A DNA stretch of 64,000 bases from Sulfuricaulis sp040901545 (GCF_040901545.1 NZ_JBBDYL010000050.1:19572-83571); one strand, 5' to 3'. Counted from the stretch's first letter, positions 49,554 to 58,512 are shown. Translations and numbers: made by a program. Notes: a model not told the origin generated them from the letters alone.

Positions 49554-50285
49554 ATGAAATTTCTGCAATGGGTTAGTCTTGTTTTGGGAAGTTTGTTTGT
49601 CTTGGCGGCAAGTCCGGCATCCGCCGAATACACGGTGATGAGCGGCGGCGTCAAAGATGGTGGAACCGTCAGCGGTCGCGTCACGTTGAACGGACCCGCG
49701 CCGGCGCCGGTGATTTTGAAGGTCGATGAGGATATTCAGGCGTGCGGCGGCGATCGGCCTTCCGACGAGCTTGTCGTCAGCGGAAGCGGCGGAATCCAGA
49801 ATGTCGTGCTCAGCATTGAGACGGTGGCCTCGGGAAAAGATTGGAATTTACCCAAGGAATTTACCTACGATCAAAAGAAGTGCACATTCGTTCCACGCAT
49901 CTTGCTGATCAAGCCCGACATGGAGGGGGCGGTGTTGAACAGCGACAGTGTCGGACATAACTTCCACACGATCAGTAAAGGGGTCTACAACGTCAACAAA
50001 AAAATTCAACCCGGTTCCAAGCTGGTTGTGTCCAAAGACAAGATCAGAAAATCGGGGATGATCCGCGCCAAATGCGACATCCACTCCTGGATGGGCGGGT
50101 ATTGGATCGTGGCCGAAACTCCCTATACGGTCCTATCCGGCAAGGATGGAAATTTCTCGATTACGAATATTCCACCCGGAAACTACACGCTCAATATCTG
50201 GCATGAAAAACTGGGCGAGTCCAAGCAAAAGCTGGTGGTCAAGAAGGGCGAAACCACGAAGATAGATGTTGCTCTCAAGCTTTGA
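49554..50285 (+). CDS. Exported cupredoxin-like protein with carboxypeptidase-regulatory fold
   Basis: A 243-residue periplasmic protein with a signal peptide (about 1-24, ending ASPASA). An N-terminal beta domain (VSGRVTLNGPAPAPVILKV) precedes a cupredoxin-like part with candidate copper ligands: His in SVGHNFHTIS and Cys-His-Met in RAKCDIHSWMGGY. A C-terminal carboxypeptidase-regulatory-like repeat (FSITNIPPGNYTLNIWHEK) ends it. Relatives are often labelled methylamine-utilisation or plastocyanin-like. It probably shuttles electrons to the bd-like complex. GGAGG lies 7 bases before ATG 49554. Confidence 0.8.
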   Translation: MKFLQWVSLVLGSLFVLAASPASAEYTVMSGGVKDGGTVSGRVTLNGPAPAPVILKVDEDIQACGGDRPSDELVVSGSGGIQNVVLSIETVASGKDWNLPKEFTYDQKKCTFVPRILLIKPDMEGAVLNSDSVGHNFHTISKGVYNVNKKIQPGSKLVVSKDKIRKSGMIRAKCDIHSWMGGYWIVAETPYTVLSGKDGNFSITNIPPGNYTLNIWHEKLGESKQKLVVKKGETTKIDVALKL

Positions 50286-50354
50286 CCGGACTTGTTGCAT
50301 TGAGGCAGCCAACCGAATTCAACATAAAAGTTGGCCGCCAAATGGAGACGATGA

Positions 50355-50495
50355 GTGAAGTCAGATGCGTTAAAAGCAATGCGTCGTTGGATCTTTGTGC
50401 TGGCCGTGACATTGGCGTTCTTCTATGCCCTGGATCATGTTCTTATGAGTGCTCAAGGGTTGCCACTCACCTGGAATATGGCGCCGGGTAATTAG
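50355..50495 (+). CDS. Very small membrane protein at the end of the cytochrome locus
   Basis: A 46-residue protein with one hydrophobic helix (WIFVLAVTLAFFYALDHVL, residues about 12-31), starting at GTG 50355 with GGAG 8 bases upstream. A weak terminator follows its TAG stop. It is the last gene downstream of the cupredoxin, and like the 52-residue protein at 44127 may be a small subunit. Confidence 0.5.
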   Translation: MKSDALKAMRRWIFVLAVTLAFFYALDHVLMSAQGLPLTWNMAPGN

Positions 50496-50504
50496 GGCGC
50501 GTGT

Positions 50505-50525
50505 ACCCCGCGCGGCGGGGTTATT
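50505..50525 (+). terminator. Terminator-like hairpin after the cytochrome locus
   Basis: CCCCGC-GCG-GCGGGG followed by TTATT; the U-run is short. It lies just past the small membrane protein stop. Confidence 0.55.
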
Positions 50526-50580
50526 GAAAGACGCGGCTGACAGCGAACCACATGGCGCTCGCACTTAGAAGCGCACGCTC

Positions 50581-51537
50581 TCATTGCCGGATCACGGCCA
50601 ATTTATCGGTAGCAGACTCCGGCAGCCACACCTCGCCCGGCCGGCCGAGAATCTGCCGCACGCGCGCATCCCGGCTCGGCAGTGTAAACGCGGTGAACTT
50701 TTCCGTTCCGGGATCGAAGCGCACGATGACGTCGGCGCCAAAATCGGAGACCCAGACCATGTCCTTGTCGTCCACGTACACGGCATAGGCACGCGGGTTG
50801 GCGCCGGGGAGTTTCCATTGGCGCCATTCGTCGGCCTTGGGATCGTAGACGCTGAGCTGCCCGGCGTTCCATTCGCTCACCCAGATGCGGCTTTTTGAAT
50901 CCGCCCACACGCGCCGCGCGCCCTGTCTCGGTGTCGGCGGCTCGATGACGCTCGCCTGGCCGGTCCAGGTGTCGATGCGCGCGATGTGCGATCCGGCGAG
51001 CGAGGCGTAATACACGCTGCCATCCGGCGCGGTGCAGATGCCATACGGCCCGCGGCCGCGCGGCGCTTCGAACACGTCCACCTTGCGCGTCTTGGGATCG
51101 ACCCGGCCGTAATACCCGCTCTGACCCGTGAACCAGAGGATGCCGCCGTTATCGAAAGTGGCGGTGTTCAGGTTGGCGTACGGCGTGCCGGCGGGGAGCG
51201 GAAAGGCGTCGACCTTGTCGGTCTTCGGGTCCACGCGCACGATGGCGTTCAGGCCCGAGTCGGTGATCCACGGCGCGCCGTCCGGACCGACGATGACGCC
51301 GTGCGGCGCAGAGCCGGCGCCAAGCGGAATGTGACGGGTCTTGCCGGTTTTGGGATCGAGGTGCCCGAGCCCGCCCGTGTGTTGCGCGGTGTACCACACG
51401 CCGCCATCCAAAGCCGGCGCGACATCGTGCGGGTGGGTACCGGAAGGAACGGAATATTCCTCGATGTCGGATGCCGCCGAGGCGAAGCCGGCAAATGCCA
51501 GCGTCAATGTCAACAGTGCCGCGGTTTCTGTGCGCAT
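50581..51537 (-). CDS. Exported Vgb-like (virginiamycin B lyase-type) beta-propeller
   Basis: A 318-residue protein with a signal peptide (about 1-20, ASAASD) and repeated propeller blades of the NHL/Vgb type: PHDVAPALDGGVWYTAQHTG, PHGVIVGPDGAPWITDSGL, GILWFTGQSGYYG, YGICTAPDGSVYYASLA, RRVWADSKSRIWVSEWNAGQ and GRPGEVWLPESATDK. Characterised Vgb linearises streptogramin B, but the catalytic residues were not checked, and most exported members are of unknown function. Its 3' end is the parent of fragments C1 and C2. Confidence 0.8.
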   Translation of the reverse strand: MRTETAALLTLTLAFAGFASAASDIEEYSVPSGTHPHDVAPALDGGVWYTAQHTGGLGHLDPKTGKTRHIPLGAGSAPHGVIVGPDGAPWITDSGLNAIVRVDPKTDKVDAFPLPAGTPYANLNTATFDNGGILWFTGQSGYYGRVDPKTRKVDVFEAPRGRGPYGICTAPDGSVYYASLAGSHIARIDTWTGQASVIEPPTPRQGARRVWADSKSRIWVSEWNAGQLSVYDPKADEWRQWKLPGANPRAYAVYVDDKDMVWVSDFGADVIVRFDPGTEKFTAFTLPSRDARVRQILGRPGEVWLPESATDKLAVIRQ

Positions 51538-51587
51538 CCGGTTTGACCCTCCTAGGTGTTCGATACTTTAAGACAATGATTTAGACC

Positions 51588-52100
51588 CTACTTCGCCGGC
51601 TTCGTGCACGGTCCCAGCCGTTTGGCATTGATGGTGCCCGTGGCGGTGCTCTGCACCTTGCCGCTAACCTTGCGCACCTGATCGAAGGTGCCGGTCATGG
51701 AGTTTCCCTGGAAGTTCATTTTGTAATTCGTATCCGTCACGCTGTCGCCGGTGACGCAACGTCCGGTGTAGGTCACGTTGTTGCCTGAGATTTTCTGGTT
51801 CACGATCTTGCACCCGGCTTTTTTCATTTCCGGGGTTTCGACGGTGGGATTCTTCTCCGTGATGCAGCCGGTGAAGGTGACGGGGATCTGCGGAATGGGG
51901 ATGCCCAGTCCTTCGATCTTCATCTTCATGGAGTATTCCCAATCGCCCGGATTGATCGTCGGCGCCGCGAAGGCCGGTACAGCCGAAACCAAAGCAAGCA
52001 GCAGGAGCGTGAAAAAAATCCTGCCGGTCAGCGAAGCGCCGGCGGGATGCGACGGCAACGGTTGATCGAAAGGTGTTTGTCCGTTAATGGCGTGGCCCAT
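51588..52100 (-). CDS. DUF3617 family exported protein
   Basis: A 170-residue protein with a signal segment (residues about 28-45, ending AVPAFAA) and the DUF3617 domain: PGDWEYSMKMKIEG, FTGCITEKN, GCKIVNQKISGN and a conserved set of four Cys. The function is unknown; members are periplasmic. ATG 52100 has AGGAGGAAT 9 bases upstream and is preferred over an upstream in-frame ATG. It is downstream of the Vgb-like gene on the same strand direction with a gap of about 50 bases. Confidence 0.78.
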   Translation of the reverse strand: MGHAINGQTPFDQPLPSHPAGASLTGRIFFTLLLLALVSAVPAFAAPTINPGDWEYSMKMKIEGLGIPIPQIPVTFTGCITEKNPTVETPEMKKAGCKIVNQKISGNNVTYTGRCVTGDSVTDTNYKMNFQGNSMTGTFDQVRKVSGKVQSTATGTINAKRLGPCTKPAK

Positions 52101-52167
52101 GATGTTATTCCTCCTCGGAAGCGGAGCCAGCCTGTTATTTCTTGGCCGTATGCCGGTCTCGCGATGG

Positions 52168-52341
52168 CTAGCCCAGGCTACCGTCCTTATTGGCATTTTC
52201 GACCGGATCCGGGGATGGCTCCGGATTTTCCGTCGGCGGATTACCGCTCTTCTCCAGCTTGCGCTGGCGTTTCTCCTCCATCTTTTTCTTCTTTTTCAGC
52301 TCTTTCTGGCGCTTTTCAAACTGATATTTGGTTTTTGCCAC
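52168..52341 (-). CDS. Small Lys/Glu-rich protein
   Basis: A 57-residue, highly charged protein starting AKTKYQFEKRQKELKKKKKM and ending in a Pro-rich acidic tail. Similar short proteins are conserved in proteobacteria without a known role. GTG 52341 is chosen because GAGGG is 8 bases upstream. It precedes the DUF3617 gene by about 67 bases. Confidence 0.6.
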   Translation of the reverse strand: MAKTKYQFEKRQKELKKKKKMEEKRQRKLEKSGNPPTENPEPSPDPVENANKDGSLG

Positions 52342-52480
52342 CGTGGCGCCCTCGTTCAATGAAGTGAATACCGGATTATGTCAGGCATTGCGGCAAATGT
52401 CCGGACCCCCCGGCCGCAGTTATGGCAAGACTCTGAATACAAAGGTATGGACGAATCCCGCCTGACCTTGGTTTTAGTCA

Positions 52481-52630
52481 TGAATACGGGTCGGCGCCGT
52501 TCGCCGCCGCCAACGGTCTCACGCAATACGAAGTGCGCGTCCCAACAACCGGGTTGCTGGTCCAGAAACGGGGCCGTGATTGAACTGAAGTGAAAGCTGA
52601 AAGGCGTTTAAGCGGAAGCTTTGATTTGAC
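52481..52630 (+). repeat. Type A repeat, copy R2
   Basis: One of the longest dispersed copies. The frame of the parent gene is readable as EYGSAPFAAANGLTQYEVRV with a TTGLLVQK continuation. A base is lost near the stop, and the block continues through the TGAAAGCTGA segment to about 52630. It opens the accessory zone that follows. Confidence 0.78.
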
Positions 52631-52652
52631 GAAGGTTGTCCTAAAAAACTTA

Positions 52653-52835
52653 CTATGATTGCTTGTCTTCTCGGGCGGCACCCGCCAGCCACGCCAATTT
52701 CAGCGCCTCTTCCAGCCAAGCCAGGCGCTGGGCAGGGGTGGCGCGCAGAGAATCTTCTAGCTCCACTTCCTTGACCTCGTCCCAAGTGGCTGGGTAAAGG
52801 CGTTCTTCCGATGATGCAGGTACATCGTCAGCCAT
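52653..52835 (-). CDS. Small hypothetical protein beside the VapBC-type pair
   Basis: A 60-residue acidic protein with a C-terminal helix RLAWLEEALKLAWLAGA, a recurring motif in small proteins next to toxin-antitoxin genes. AGGTG precedes ATG 52835. It ends directly before repeat R2 and begins 6 bases after the PIN stop, so it is likely the third gene of that operon. Role unknown. Confidence 0.6.
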   Translation of the reverse strand: MADDVPASSEERLYPATWDEVKEVELEDSLRATPAQRLAWLEEALKLAWLAGAAREDKQS

Positions 52836-52841
52836 ATTCAC

Positions 52842-53297
52842 CTATTTTGATGCAACCCCAACATCACCCAGCCACTGCACATCGTAAGTGCCCTTCGCCA
52901 GTTTCATTACCAGCTTCTCATCCGCGGTGATCAACGGAAACCGCGTTTGCTTTGATGCGGCGACATAACAGGCGTCATACACTGTAATCCGGTGTTTCAA
53001 GGCAATCTCCAGGGCTTCTTCAGCTATAACCTGCGCCGGAATCACCGTAAGGCCGAGGCTGGTTAAATCACGCAAATGTGACTGAACATCCTTGTCGGGG
53101 TAGGCCGACCGCTGTACCCATTTCCAAAACACGTTCGCGCATTCGACGAAGAAAAAATCGGGAACGATCAACTCGGCGCTGTTTTCCGAGGCGAAGCGCG
53201 CGAATACTTCCTGAGCCTGGGTGGAAAGCGCCTCAGGAACGAAAATCTTTACCGCCACGCTGGCATCTACCACCGCCCGCAACGGGGCGGGATTCAC
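52842..53297 (-). CDS. PIN-domain toxin (VapC family)
   Basis: A 151-residue PIN-domain ribonuclease. The acidic metal ligands are in VVDASVAVKIFVPE, VPDFFFVECANVFWK, VYDACYVAASKQ and PLITADEKLV. GTG 53297 is preferred over an upstream ATG because it overlaps the antitoxin stop as GTGA, the usual coupling of VapBC pairs. It would cleave tRNA or mRNA when unchecked (family knowledge). Confidence 0.85.
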   Translation of the reverse strand: MNPAPLRAVVDASVAVKIFVPEALSTQAQEVFARFASENSAELIVPDFFFVECANVFWKWVQRSAYPDKDVQSHLRDLTSLGLTVIPAQVIAEEALEIALKHRITVYDACYVAASKQTRFPLITADEKLVMKLAKGTYDVQWLGDVGVASK

Positions 53298-53542
53298 CGG
53301 CTGCGGTCCTCGCGGATCAGTTCGGTCGAATCCGTCCAACCGCGGGGGAGCTCGACCTTTTGCGCCCGTCGCCGGATGCGGTCAATGACGTCCGCCACGC
53401 CCCGGCGGGCTTCGCGCGCCTGGACTCCCTGGCTCAACAGCCGGATGACTTCGGCCGTTACCGAGCGATTTTCAGCTTCCGCGAGTTTTTGGATGCGCTT
53501 GTAGAGCTTGTCGGGGACGTTGCGTACGTGAAGGGTTGCCAT
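53294..53542 (-). CDS. Antitoxin of the ribbon-helix-helix type (VapB-like)
   Basis: An 82-residue antitoxin starting MATLHVRNVPDKLYKRIQKL with the helix AENRSVTAEVIRLLSQGV, an RHH/Arc fold common to FitA/VapB-type proteins, and a C-terminal toxin-binding tail LPRGWTDSTELIREDRS. It precedes the PIN toxin with a 4-base overlap. ATG 53542 begins the conserved domain; a longer frame upstream is not supported. Confidence 0.82.
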   Translation of the reverse strand: MATLHVRNVPDKLYKRIQKLAEAENRSVTAEVIRLLSQGVQAREARRGVADVIDRIRRRAQKVELPRGWTDSTELIREDRSR

Positions 53543-53619
53543 ACTGAACTGATTTTCTCGCTGTTCGTCCAGACAGTTTAGACCACGGTGGTTGCAATGT
53601 GCAACCAAGATGTTTTAAG

Positions 53620-53880
53620 GGGGACAGCGGCGCCGCGACCGTTCCAGCCGTGCACCATCAGCACCGTCGGCCCCGCGCCCCAGGCATCGACCGCAAGCCG
53701 CAGGCCGCGATGGACCACGGAAAGCGGCTGGGCCGTGCGGCGCCATTCCTGCTCCTGCGGCGGTTCGGGAAAACGCAGCGGTTGAAACCACAGGCGATAT
53801 ACCCAGCGCCCGGCCAAGGCCGGCGACACCAGACCCAGCAGGCGAATAGCCAGTCGCAGCAGCAAGAAAGCTACCGGCAT
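53620..53880 (-). pseudogene. Alpha/beta hydrolase fragment
   Basis: The N-terminal 87 residues or so of an alpha/beta hydrolase: a hydrophobic N-terminus and the oxyanion-hole strand GPTVLMVHGWNGRGA. The frame then runs into unrelated codons before any catalytic Ser motif, so two-thirds of the gene is lost. The break lies at about 53620-53640, next to the antitoxin gene. Confidence 0.7.
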
Positions 53881-53995
53881 GGGTATGAAACTAAATGTGG
53901 TTTGTCGCTAATGATCGTGTCCCGTGGTCGAGAGATCGGAAACCTTCGGGTTCAGAACTTCTACAGGCATTTACTCACACGCCCGTCTTTTCAGC

Positions 53996-54080
53996 AACTG
54001 CTGATCCGCTAACAGGGGCTATGATTGAACTGAAATGAAAGCTGAACTGGTGTATTAGCGGAAACTGTAATCTGACTCCG
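53996..54080 (+). repeat. Type A repeat, copy R3 (partial)
   Basis: The 3' half of the repeat only: CTGATCCG, then ATGATTGAACTGAAATGAAA, GCTGAACTGGTGTATTAGCG and GAAACTGTAATCTGACTCC. It separates the hydrolase fragment from the zinc-ribbon gene at 54143. Confidence 0.75.
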
Positions 54081-54142
54081 ATTATGGGTCTCGTTAACTT
54101 GTGCAATAATTCACAGAAATCTGACATGGGAGGGGAGGCATC

Positions 54143-55345
54143 ATGCTACGGGCAATCACCGAGAGACTGTCTCAAATCGGGAAACAACTGACCCGCCTCG
54201 ACGATCAGCCGCTTGGCAAGGCGGCACTGGTCATCATCATTGGTCTTGATCTGTTCATTCTCGTTTCGATATTCGACGGGCTCGCCCAGCACACCGCACA
54301 GCTCGCCCGCCCCAGCGGGCGTATTCCCGACGTTTGCCGCAACATCGTCATCGACGGGGATTGGAACAAAACCAACCGCATGGAACGCCTTGCCGGCATG
54401 GTCGTTTCTTACAGCACAAGTGGATACCGACCGGACGAGCGGCCCAGAGAATATCATCCGCTTTGCGCGCCGATGCTCGCTGAGCTGGATCACATCAAGA
54501 AGGACAAGACGCTGGCCAGCGGCTTCCAGGAGGTTCAACGGCTGAACCGGGAGACTCGCGACTTGCGCGTCCAGATCGAGCGCCTCAAGGGGCCGTACGA
54601 CATCGCACTGCTCGAGTCGATCGCCAAGGAAAAATCGAAACCGACCCGCGTCGAATCGCTCAAGGTGGAGCTAAACAAGAAGACCGCGGCCCTTAACGAA
54701 CTCACGCAAATGTTGGCCGCGGTGGAAGTCCCGCTCGCGCAGGACGAGCGCATTCACCGGCTTTGGTCGCAGATCGAGGCGGTGACGCAGACCGATCGCG
54801 AGCGACTGCGCGATGACCTGCGTAACCTCAACTTCTGGTATCCGGTAAAGCGCCTGGGGATGGAACTGATCTTCCTGCTGCCGCTGATTGTGGTCTTTTA
54901 CCTGTGGAATGCAGTGAGCATCCGCAAGAACCGCACAGTCCAGACGCTCGTGTCATCGCACCTGCTGGTGGTGACGGCCATTCCGGTTTTGTTCAAGATC
55001 GCCGAACTCATCTACGACATCCTGCCGAAGAAGCTGCTGCAAAGGCTGATCGAATTTCTCGAATCGCTCAAGCTCGTGGCTCTATGGCACTACGTCGTCA
55101 TAGCGTTGGCTATCGCTGCAGCGTTGGCACTAATCTATCTGTTCCAGCGCAAGCTCTTCTCACGCGAGAAGATGTTGCAACGACGCATCACCCGAGGTCA
55201 GTGCCAAAAGTGCGGCCGAGGACTCCCTATCGGCAGCCGCACCTGCCCATTCTGTGGATTCGCGCAGTTCACGGCCTGCAAACATTGCCGTCAGCCCACG
55301 TATGTGTATGGCCGCTTCTGCAAGGAGTGCGGGCTGCAACTTTAA
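54143..55345 (+). CDS. Membrane protein with C-terminal zinc ribbons
   Basis: A 400-residue protein. A first helix is at about 28-48 (AALVIIIGLDLFILVSIFDG). A cytoplasmic or periplasmic coiled-coil region follows (about 120-235). Three more helices occur at about 240-340, including MELIFLLPLIVVFYLWNAV. At the C-terminus, CQKCGRGL, CPFCGF, CKHC and CKECGLQL form two zinc ribbons. I recognise no family. It is alone between repeats R3 and R4. AGGGGAGG precedes ATG 54143. Confidence 0.7.
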   Translation: MLRAITERLSQIGKQLTRLDDQPLGKAALVIIIGLDLFILVSIFDGLAQHTAQLARPSGRIPDVCRNIVIDGDWNKTNRMERLAGMVVSYSTSGYRPDERPREYHPLCAPMLAELDHIKKDKTLASGFQEVQRLNRETRDLRVQIERLKGPYDIALLESIAKEKSKPTRVESLKVELNKKTAALNELTQMLAAVEVPLAQDERIHRLWSQIEAVTQTDRERLRDDLRNLNFWYPVKRLGMELIFLLPLIVVFYLWNAVSIRKNRTVQTLVSSHLLVVTAIPVLFKIAELIYDILPKKLLQRLIEFLESLKLVALWHYVVIALAIAAALALIYLFQRKLFSREKMLQRRITRGQCQKCGRGLPIGSRTCPFCGFAQFTACKHCRQPTYVYGRFCKECGLQL

Positions 55346-55359
55346 ATCATTACCGGCGC

Positions 55360-55424
55360 CACACAATACGAAGTGCGCGTCTCAACGACCGGGTTGCTGA
55401 TCCGGAATCAGAGCCGTGATTGAG
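55360..55424 (+). repeat. Type A repeat, copy R4 (partial)
   Basis: The middle of the repeat, coding frame TQYEVRVSTTGLLIR, followed by GAGCCGTGATTGAG; similarity ends there. It lies 14 bases after the zinc-ribbon stop. Confidence 0.78.
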
Positions 55425-55520
55425 CGGTCTTGCGGAGCAGTCGCGCGAAGAGCATGCTACCGACAACAAATCCGGCGCACTTTGACCGCCGGCGGAGTGA
55501 AAGCAAAGGAGGAATAGCCG

Positions 55521-55853
55521 ATGCCGTTATACCTGACCCGATTCAGTTACACGCCAGCCGCATGGGCGAAGCTCATCAAAAACCCCGAGGATCGCCGAGC
55601 GGCAGCCAAGCAGTATATCGAAGCGGTCGGCGGAAAGTTGCACGGTTTCTGGTATGCCTTCGGCGATCACGACGGATTCACCTTGTGGGAGGCTCCGGAT
55701 AACGTCTCGATGGCAGCCACGGCGATCGCCATCGGCGCTGGCGGTGCGTTGAGTTCTCTCCATACGACTGTCTTGCTGACCGTCGAGGAGTCGCTCGTCG
55801 CTATGAAAAAGGCCTCCTCGATCGCGTATCGGCCACCGGGAGAAAAAGCTTAG
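55521..55853 (+). CDS. GYD-domain protein
   Basis: A 110-residue protein of the GYD family: LYLTRFSYTPAAWAKLIKNP, EAVGGKLHGFWYAFGDHDGF and the C-terminal helix with VEESLVAMKKA. The domain is a small ferredoxin-like fold of unknown function. AAAGGAGG precedes ATG 55521. It is the only gene between repeats R4 and R5. Confidence 0.85.
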   Translation: MPLYLTRFSYTPAAWAKLIKNPEDRRAAAKQYIEAVGGKLHGFWYAFGDHDGFTLWEAPDNVSMAATAIAIGAGGALSSLHTTVLLTVEESLVAMKKASSIAYRPPGEKA

Positions 55854-55905
55854 GAGCATTCCTCGCTCGAATCGAACTTCAACTCCTCACACTAATCATC
55901 GCCCT

Positions 55906-56026
55906 GACGGTCCCACGCAATACGAAGTACGCGTCTCGACGACCGGGTTGCTGATCCGGAAAGGGGCCGAGATTGAAGTAAAGTGAAAGCTGAACAAGTG
56001 TATTGGCGGAAACCGTGGCCTGTCCC
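55906..56026 (+). repeat. Type A repeat, copy R5
   Basis: The frame GPTQYEVRVSTTGLLIRK is followed by GAGATTGAAGTAAAGTGAAA, GCTGAACAAGTGTATTGGCG and GAAACCGTGGCCTGTCCCC. It contains nearly the whole block and separates the GYD gene from the FG-GAP gene. Confidence 0.8.
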
Positions 56027-56092
56027 CAATTGTCTATGCGGGAAAATCCAGGCGGGTCAAGACCGAAAAAGCTTCTACATGTCCATTACTTC

Positions 56093-58198
56093 TTACTTCG
56101 GTGGGTAGCGATACTGGTGCCGCGGACCACCGCCAACTTGCCCCCATAATATGGGACCATGCGCGGGACCTCCGAGATCAAACGCATATACGGTATTGTA
56201 CATGTCCGAAAAACCTTTCCACAGATCGCTGCCGATAAGAATTTCATTTCGACCATCAAGATCGATATCTGCAATCGCAGGCGCCATCGAAGTCCCCAAG
56301 GGGAACACTTTTGGAAACGCGGGATGGAGCTGCCCGACTCGATTAAAGACAAATACCTTAGACGCGTTAGGATCTCCACTGTAAGTTACGATGACGATAT
56401 CCGGCAACTGGTCGCCATCCACGTCACCGACCACGGGTGACGAGTTTCCAATAAAGTGGCGATCTCCTAATCGCACGGGCCACCCCTCCATCAGGGTTCC
56501 ATTCGCATGCCATACATAGAGGGCTCCATCCACTTGTACGAGGATTTCCAGAAGGCCGTCTCCGTCGAGATCCGCCAGTGCGGGCGCTGTCGTGTAGGGC
56601 ACGGACTCGCCCGGCAAAGTTTCGTTTTCCCATATCAAGCGACCATCGGCTCCAAACAGGCGCACAAAGGTTCTACCAAAAGTGGTCTGCTCGCTTCTTA
56701 CTTCAATGATGTCGTAGCGACCATCGCCATCCATATCGGCGGTTACAATTGGCGAGGAGAGAAGCTTTGAGTTATCGGTGCTCGGAAATGTCGGAAAGGG
56801 GAAACCTGCAACGGTCGAGCCATTAAATTCGAAAGCCGTGATCTGTGAATGAGACGCGGCAATAACCTCATCGACTGAATCTCCATCGACATCTCCAAAC
56901 GCCAGAAAGGAACCTTCGTGATTGGAAGGTGACGGCCACCCGCTAAGCAGTTGGCCGTCAGCCCGATACGCATCGATCATGTGCCATTCGTAAAAGATTT
57001 CATCGAGCCCATCGCCGTCAAGATCCGCTATTTGCGGTGGTTGGCGATGTCCCGCATTGCAGCTTGTCTGAGGCCATCCCGGAAGTGGCTGAGCGTTTCC
57101 ATTGAAAATAAACCGGTCGGCATTGCAGGAACCGAATAATGGGCCATAACCTACCGCAACTTCAAGTTGCCCCGCATCCCCGAAAAAATTCCCCAGCGAA
57201 GGATAGCCGACCCAAGGTCCATATTGTTCGGGCCAGCCGTCGAGCAAAGTACCGTCGTGATTGAAAGCCCATAAGGGACCAGAAGCATAGGCAGATACAA
57301 GGATTTCGAACTCCGGATCCGAATCGAGATTTCCGACCGTGATATACACGGAGCGCGATCCTCCCTGATAGAACCCACTCGTGACAAATGTCTGTACGGG
57401 GAAACCATGTTCCATATGGGGGTCGCGAACCTTTGTCAGGGTGACTGGTATCGTGACCGCCAAGCCGGACGTCGGGGTAATCTTTATTTCTCCGGTATAA
57501 GTTCCACTGGACATTCCGTTGGGCTGTTCCTCCACCAGTCTGACTGGCACCTGGGTTGCATTGGTGGTATTGCCACTCGGGGACAAAACTAACAGCCAAG
57601 GCACATTGCTGGCGGCATTCCAGTTCTGGATTGGGTAACCGGTAACGGTGAACTGACGGGTTAAGTCACTGTCGTCAGGCGCATCACCAACTGTGTAATT
57701 CAGGGAAGAAGGCGAGGCGACAACACCGGTGATTGTGTAGGTCACGTTGACGGTTTGCGGACTGCCTGCCAGTTGGCCGGAAGAACAGTTGGGATCCGTC
57801 GTACAGGCATAAACAGTAATAGTGCTTGTGTGTAAGCCTGGTCCGAGCGTCGCGGCTGGAGTGGGATTGATGGTTGCCTGCCCGCCTGTCGTTCCGGTGA
57901 CAATGATATTAGTTATAGAAGCGACGGCCGGCCCGGTTGATACAATCTTGATGTAAAGTGTTCCACTGTTAACACCATTGATGGTGGTGGTGATTATTTG
58001 TGAAGAAGGAGTCGAATTCGTGTTTGGGGCAGTAAACATGAGTACATTGTTAGATAAACTTAATCCAGAAATATTATTATTGTTATCACTACCCCCGCCT
58101 CCGCCACCACTGCCTCCGCCTCCGCCACTACAGGCGGTGAGAATCAAACAGAAAAGAACGGTTGTAAACTGAAATAATTGCAGGTAGGTACTGCGCAT
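56093..58198 (-). CDS. FG-GAP/VCBS-repeat lipoprotein
   Basis: A 701-residue exported protein. The lipobox is ILTACSGGGG (Cys about residue 22), followed by a Gly/Ser/Asn-rich linker. Residues about 40-270 are beta-rich domains (SPSSLNYTVGDAPDDSDLTR, GTYTGEIKITPTSGLAV). Residues about 280-700 are FG-GAP propeller repeats with Asp-rich Ca-binding loops such as DLDGDGLDEI, DVDGDSVDEVI, DMDGDGRYDI and DIDLDGRNEI. Likely a surface-exposed propeller. Base composition is lower in GC than the surroundings. ATG 58198 has GGGAG upstream. Confidence 0.82.
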   Translation of the reverse strand: MRSTYLQLFQFTTVLFCLILTACSGGGGGSGGGGGGSDNNNNISGLSLSNNVLMFTAPNTNSTPSSQIITTTINGVNSGTLYIKIVSTGPAVASITNIIVTGTTGGQATINPTPAATLGPGLHTSTITVYACTTDPNCSSGQLAGSPQTVNVTYTITGVVASPSSLNYTVGDAPDDSDLTRQFTVTGYPIQNWNAASNVPWLLVLSPSGNTTNATQVPVRLVEEQPNGMSSGTYTGEIKITPTSGLAVTIPVTLTKVRDPHMEHGFPVQTFVTSGFYQGGSRSVYITVGNLDSDPEFEILVSAYASGPLWAFNHDGTLLDGWPEQYGPWVGYPSLGNFFGDAGQLEVAVGYGPLFGSCNADRFIFNGNAQPLPGWPQTSCNAGHRQPPQIADLDGDGLDEIFYEWHMIDAYRADGQLLSGWPSPSNHEGSFLAFGDVDGDSVDEVIAASHSQITAFEFNGSTVAGFPFPTFPSTDNSKLLSSPIVTADMDGDGRYDIIEVRSEQTTFGRTFVRLFGADGRLIWENETLPGESVPYTTAPALADLDGDGLLEILVQVDGALYVWHANGTLMEGWPVRLGDRHFIGNSSPVVGDVDGDQLPDIVIVTYSGDPNASKVFVFNRVGQLHPAFPKVFPLGTSMAPAIADIDLDGRNEILIGSDLWKGFSDMYNTVYAFDLGGPAHGPILWGQVGGGPRHQYRYPPK

Positions 58199-58512
58199 TG
58201 CCACTTCTCTCCCATTATTTCTACAGCTTTTATGCACGTAATTCTCCCTTACAGATATATCTCAAGTCACTACAAAACAAGGAAAGTAATCTGTATCAAT
58301 GCGTTAGTGCATTGGGGAGGGGTGGTTTTTGAGACGGGACATGAAAGGAAATTAATCCAGTCTAAACCCAGTTCGGTCCACTGCTAGAAGCCGAATACGG
58401 CTCGGCGACCTTTGCCGCTGACGGTCCCACGCAATACGAAGTGTGGGTTTCGATGCCGGCGGCACGTATTCTGTACCCCACAGCGGCAATAGACAGGCAG
58501 ACAACCGTTAAC
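58199..58512. other. Interval between the FG-GAP and rhomboid genes, holding repeat R6
   Basis: 314 bases with no gene. Repeat R6 (58380-58455) occupies the part nearest the rhomboid gene; the 58200-58380 part holds an AT-rich stretch that probably contains the FG-GAP promoter. Confidence 0.55.
58380..58455 (+). repeat. Type A repeat, copy R6 (5' part)
   Basis: The 5' part of the repeat, readable as EYGSATFAADGPTQYEV. It reaches further upstream than most copies and stops near VWVS. It lies 58 bases before the rhomboid start. Confidence 0.78.

Noticed and set aside
50581..51537. Naming the Vgb-like protein an antibiotic-inactivating lyase
   Set aside because: It has a signal peptide and the general propeller sequence only; catalytic residues were not confirmed.
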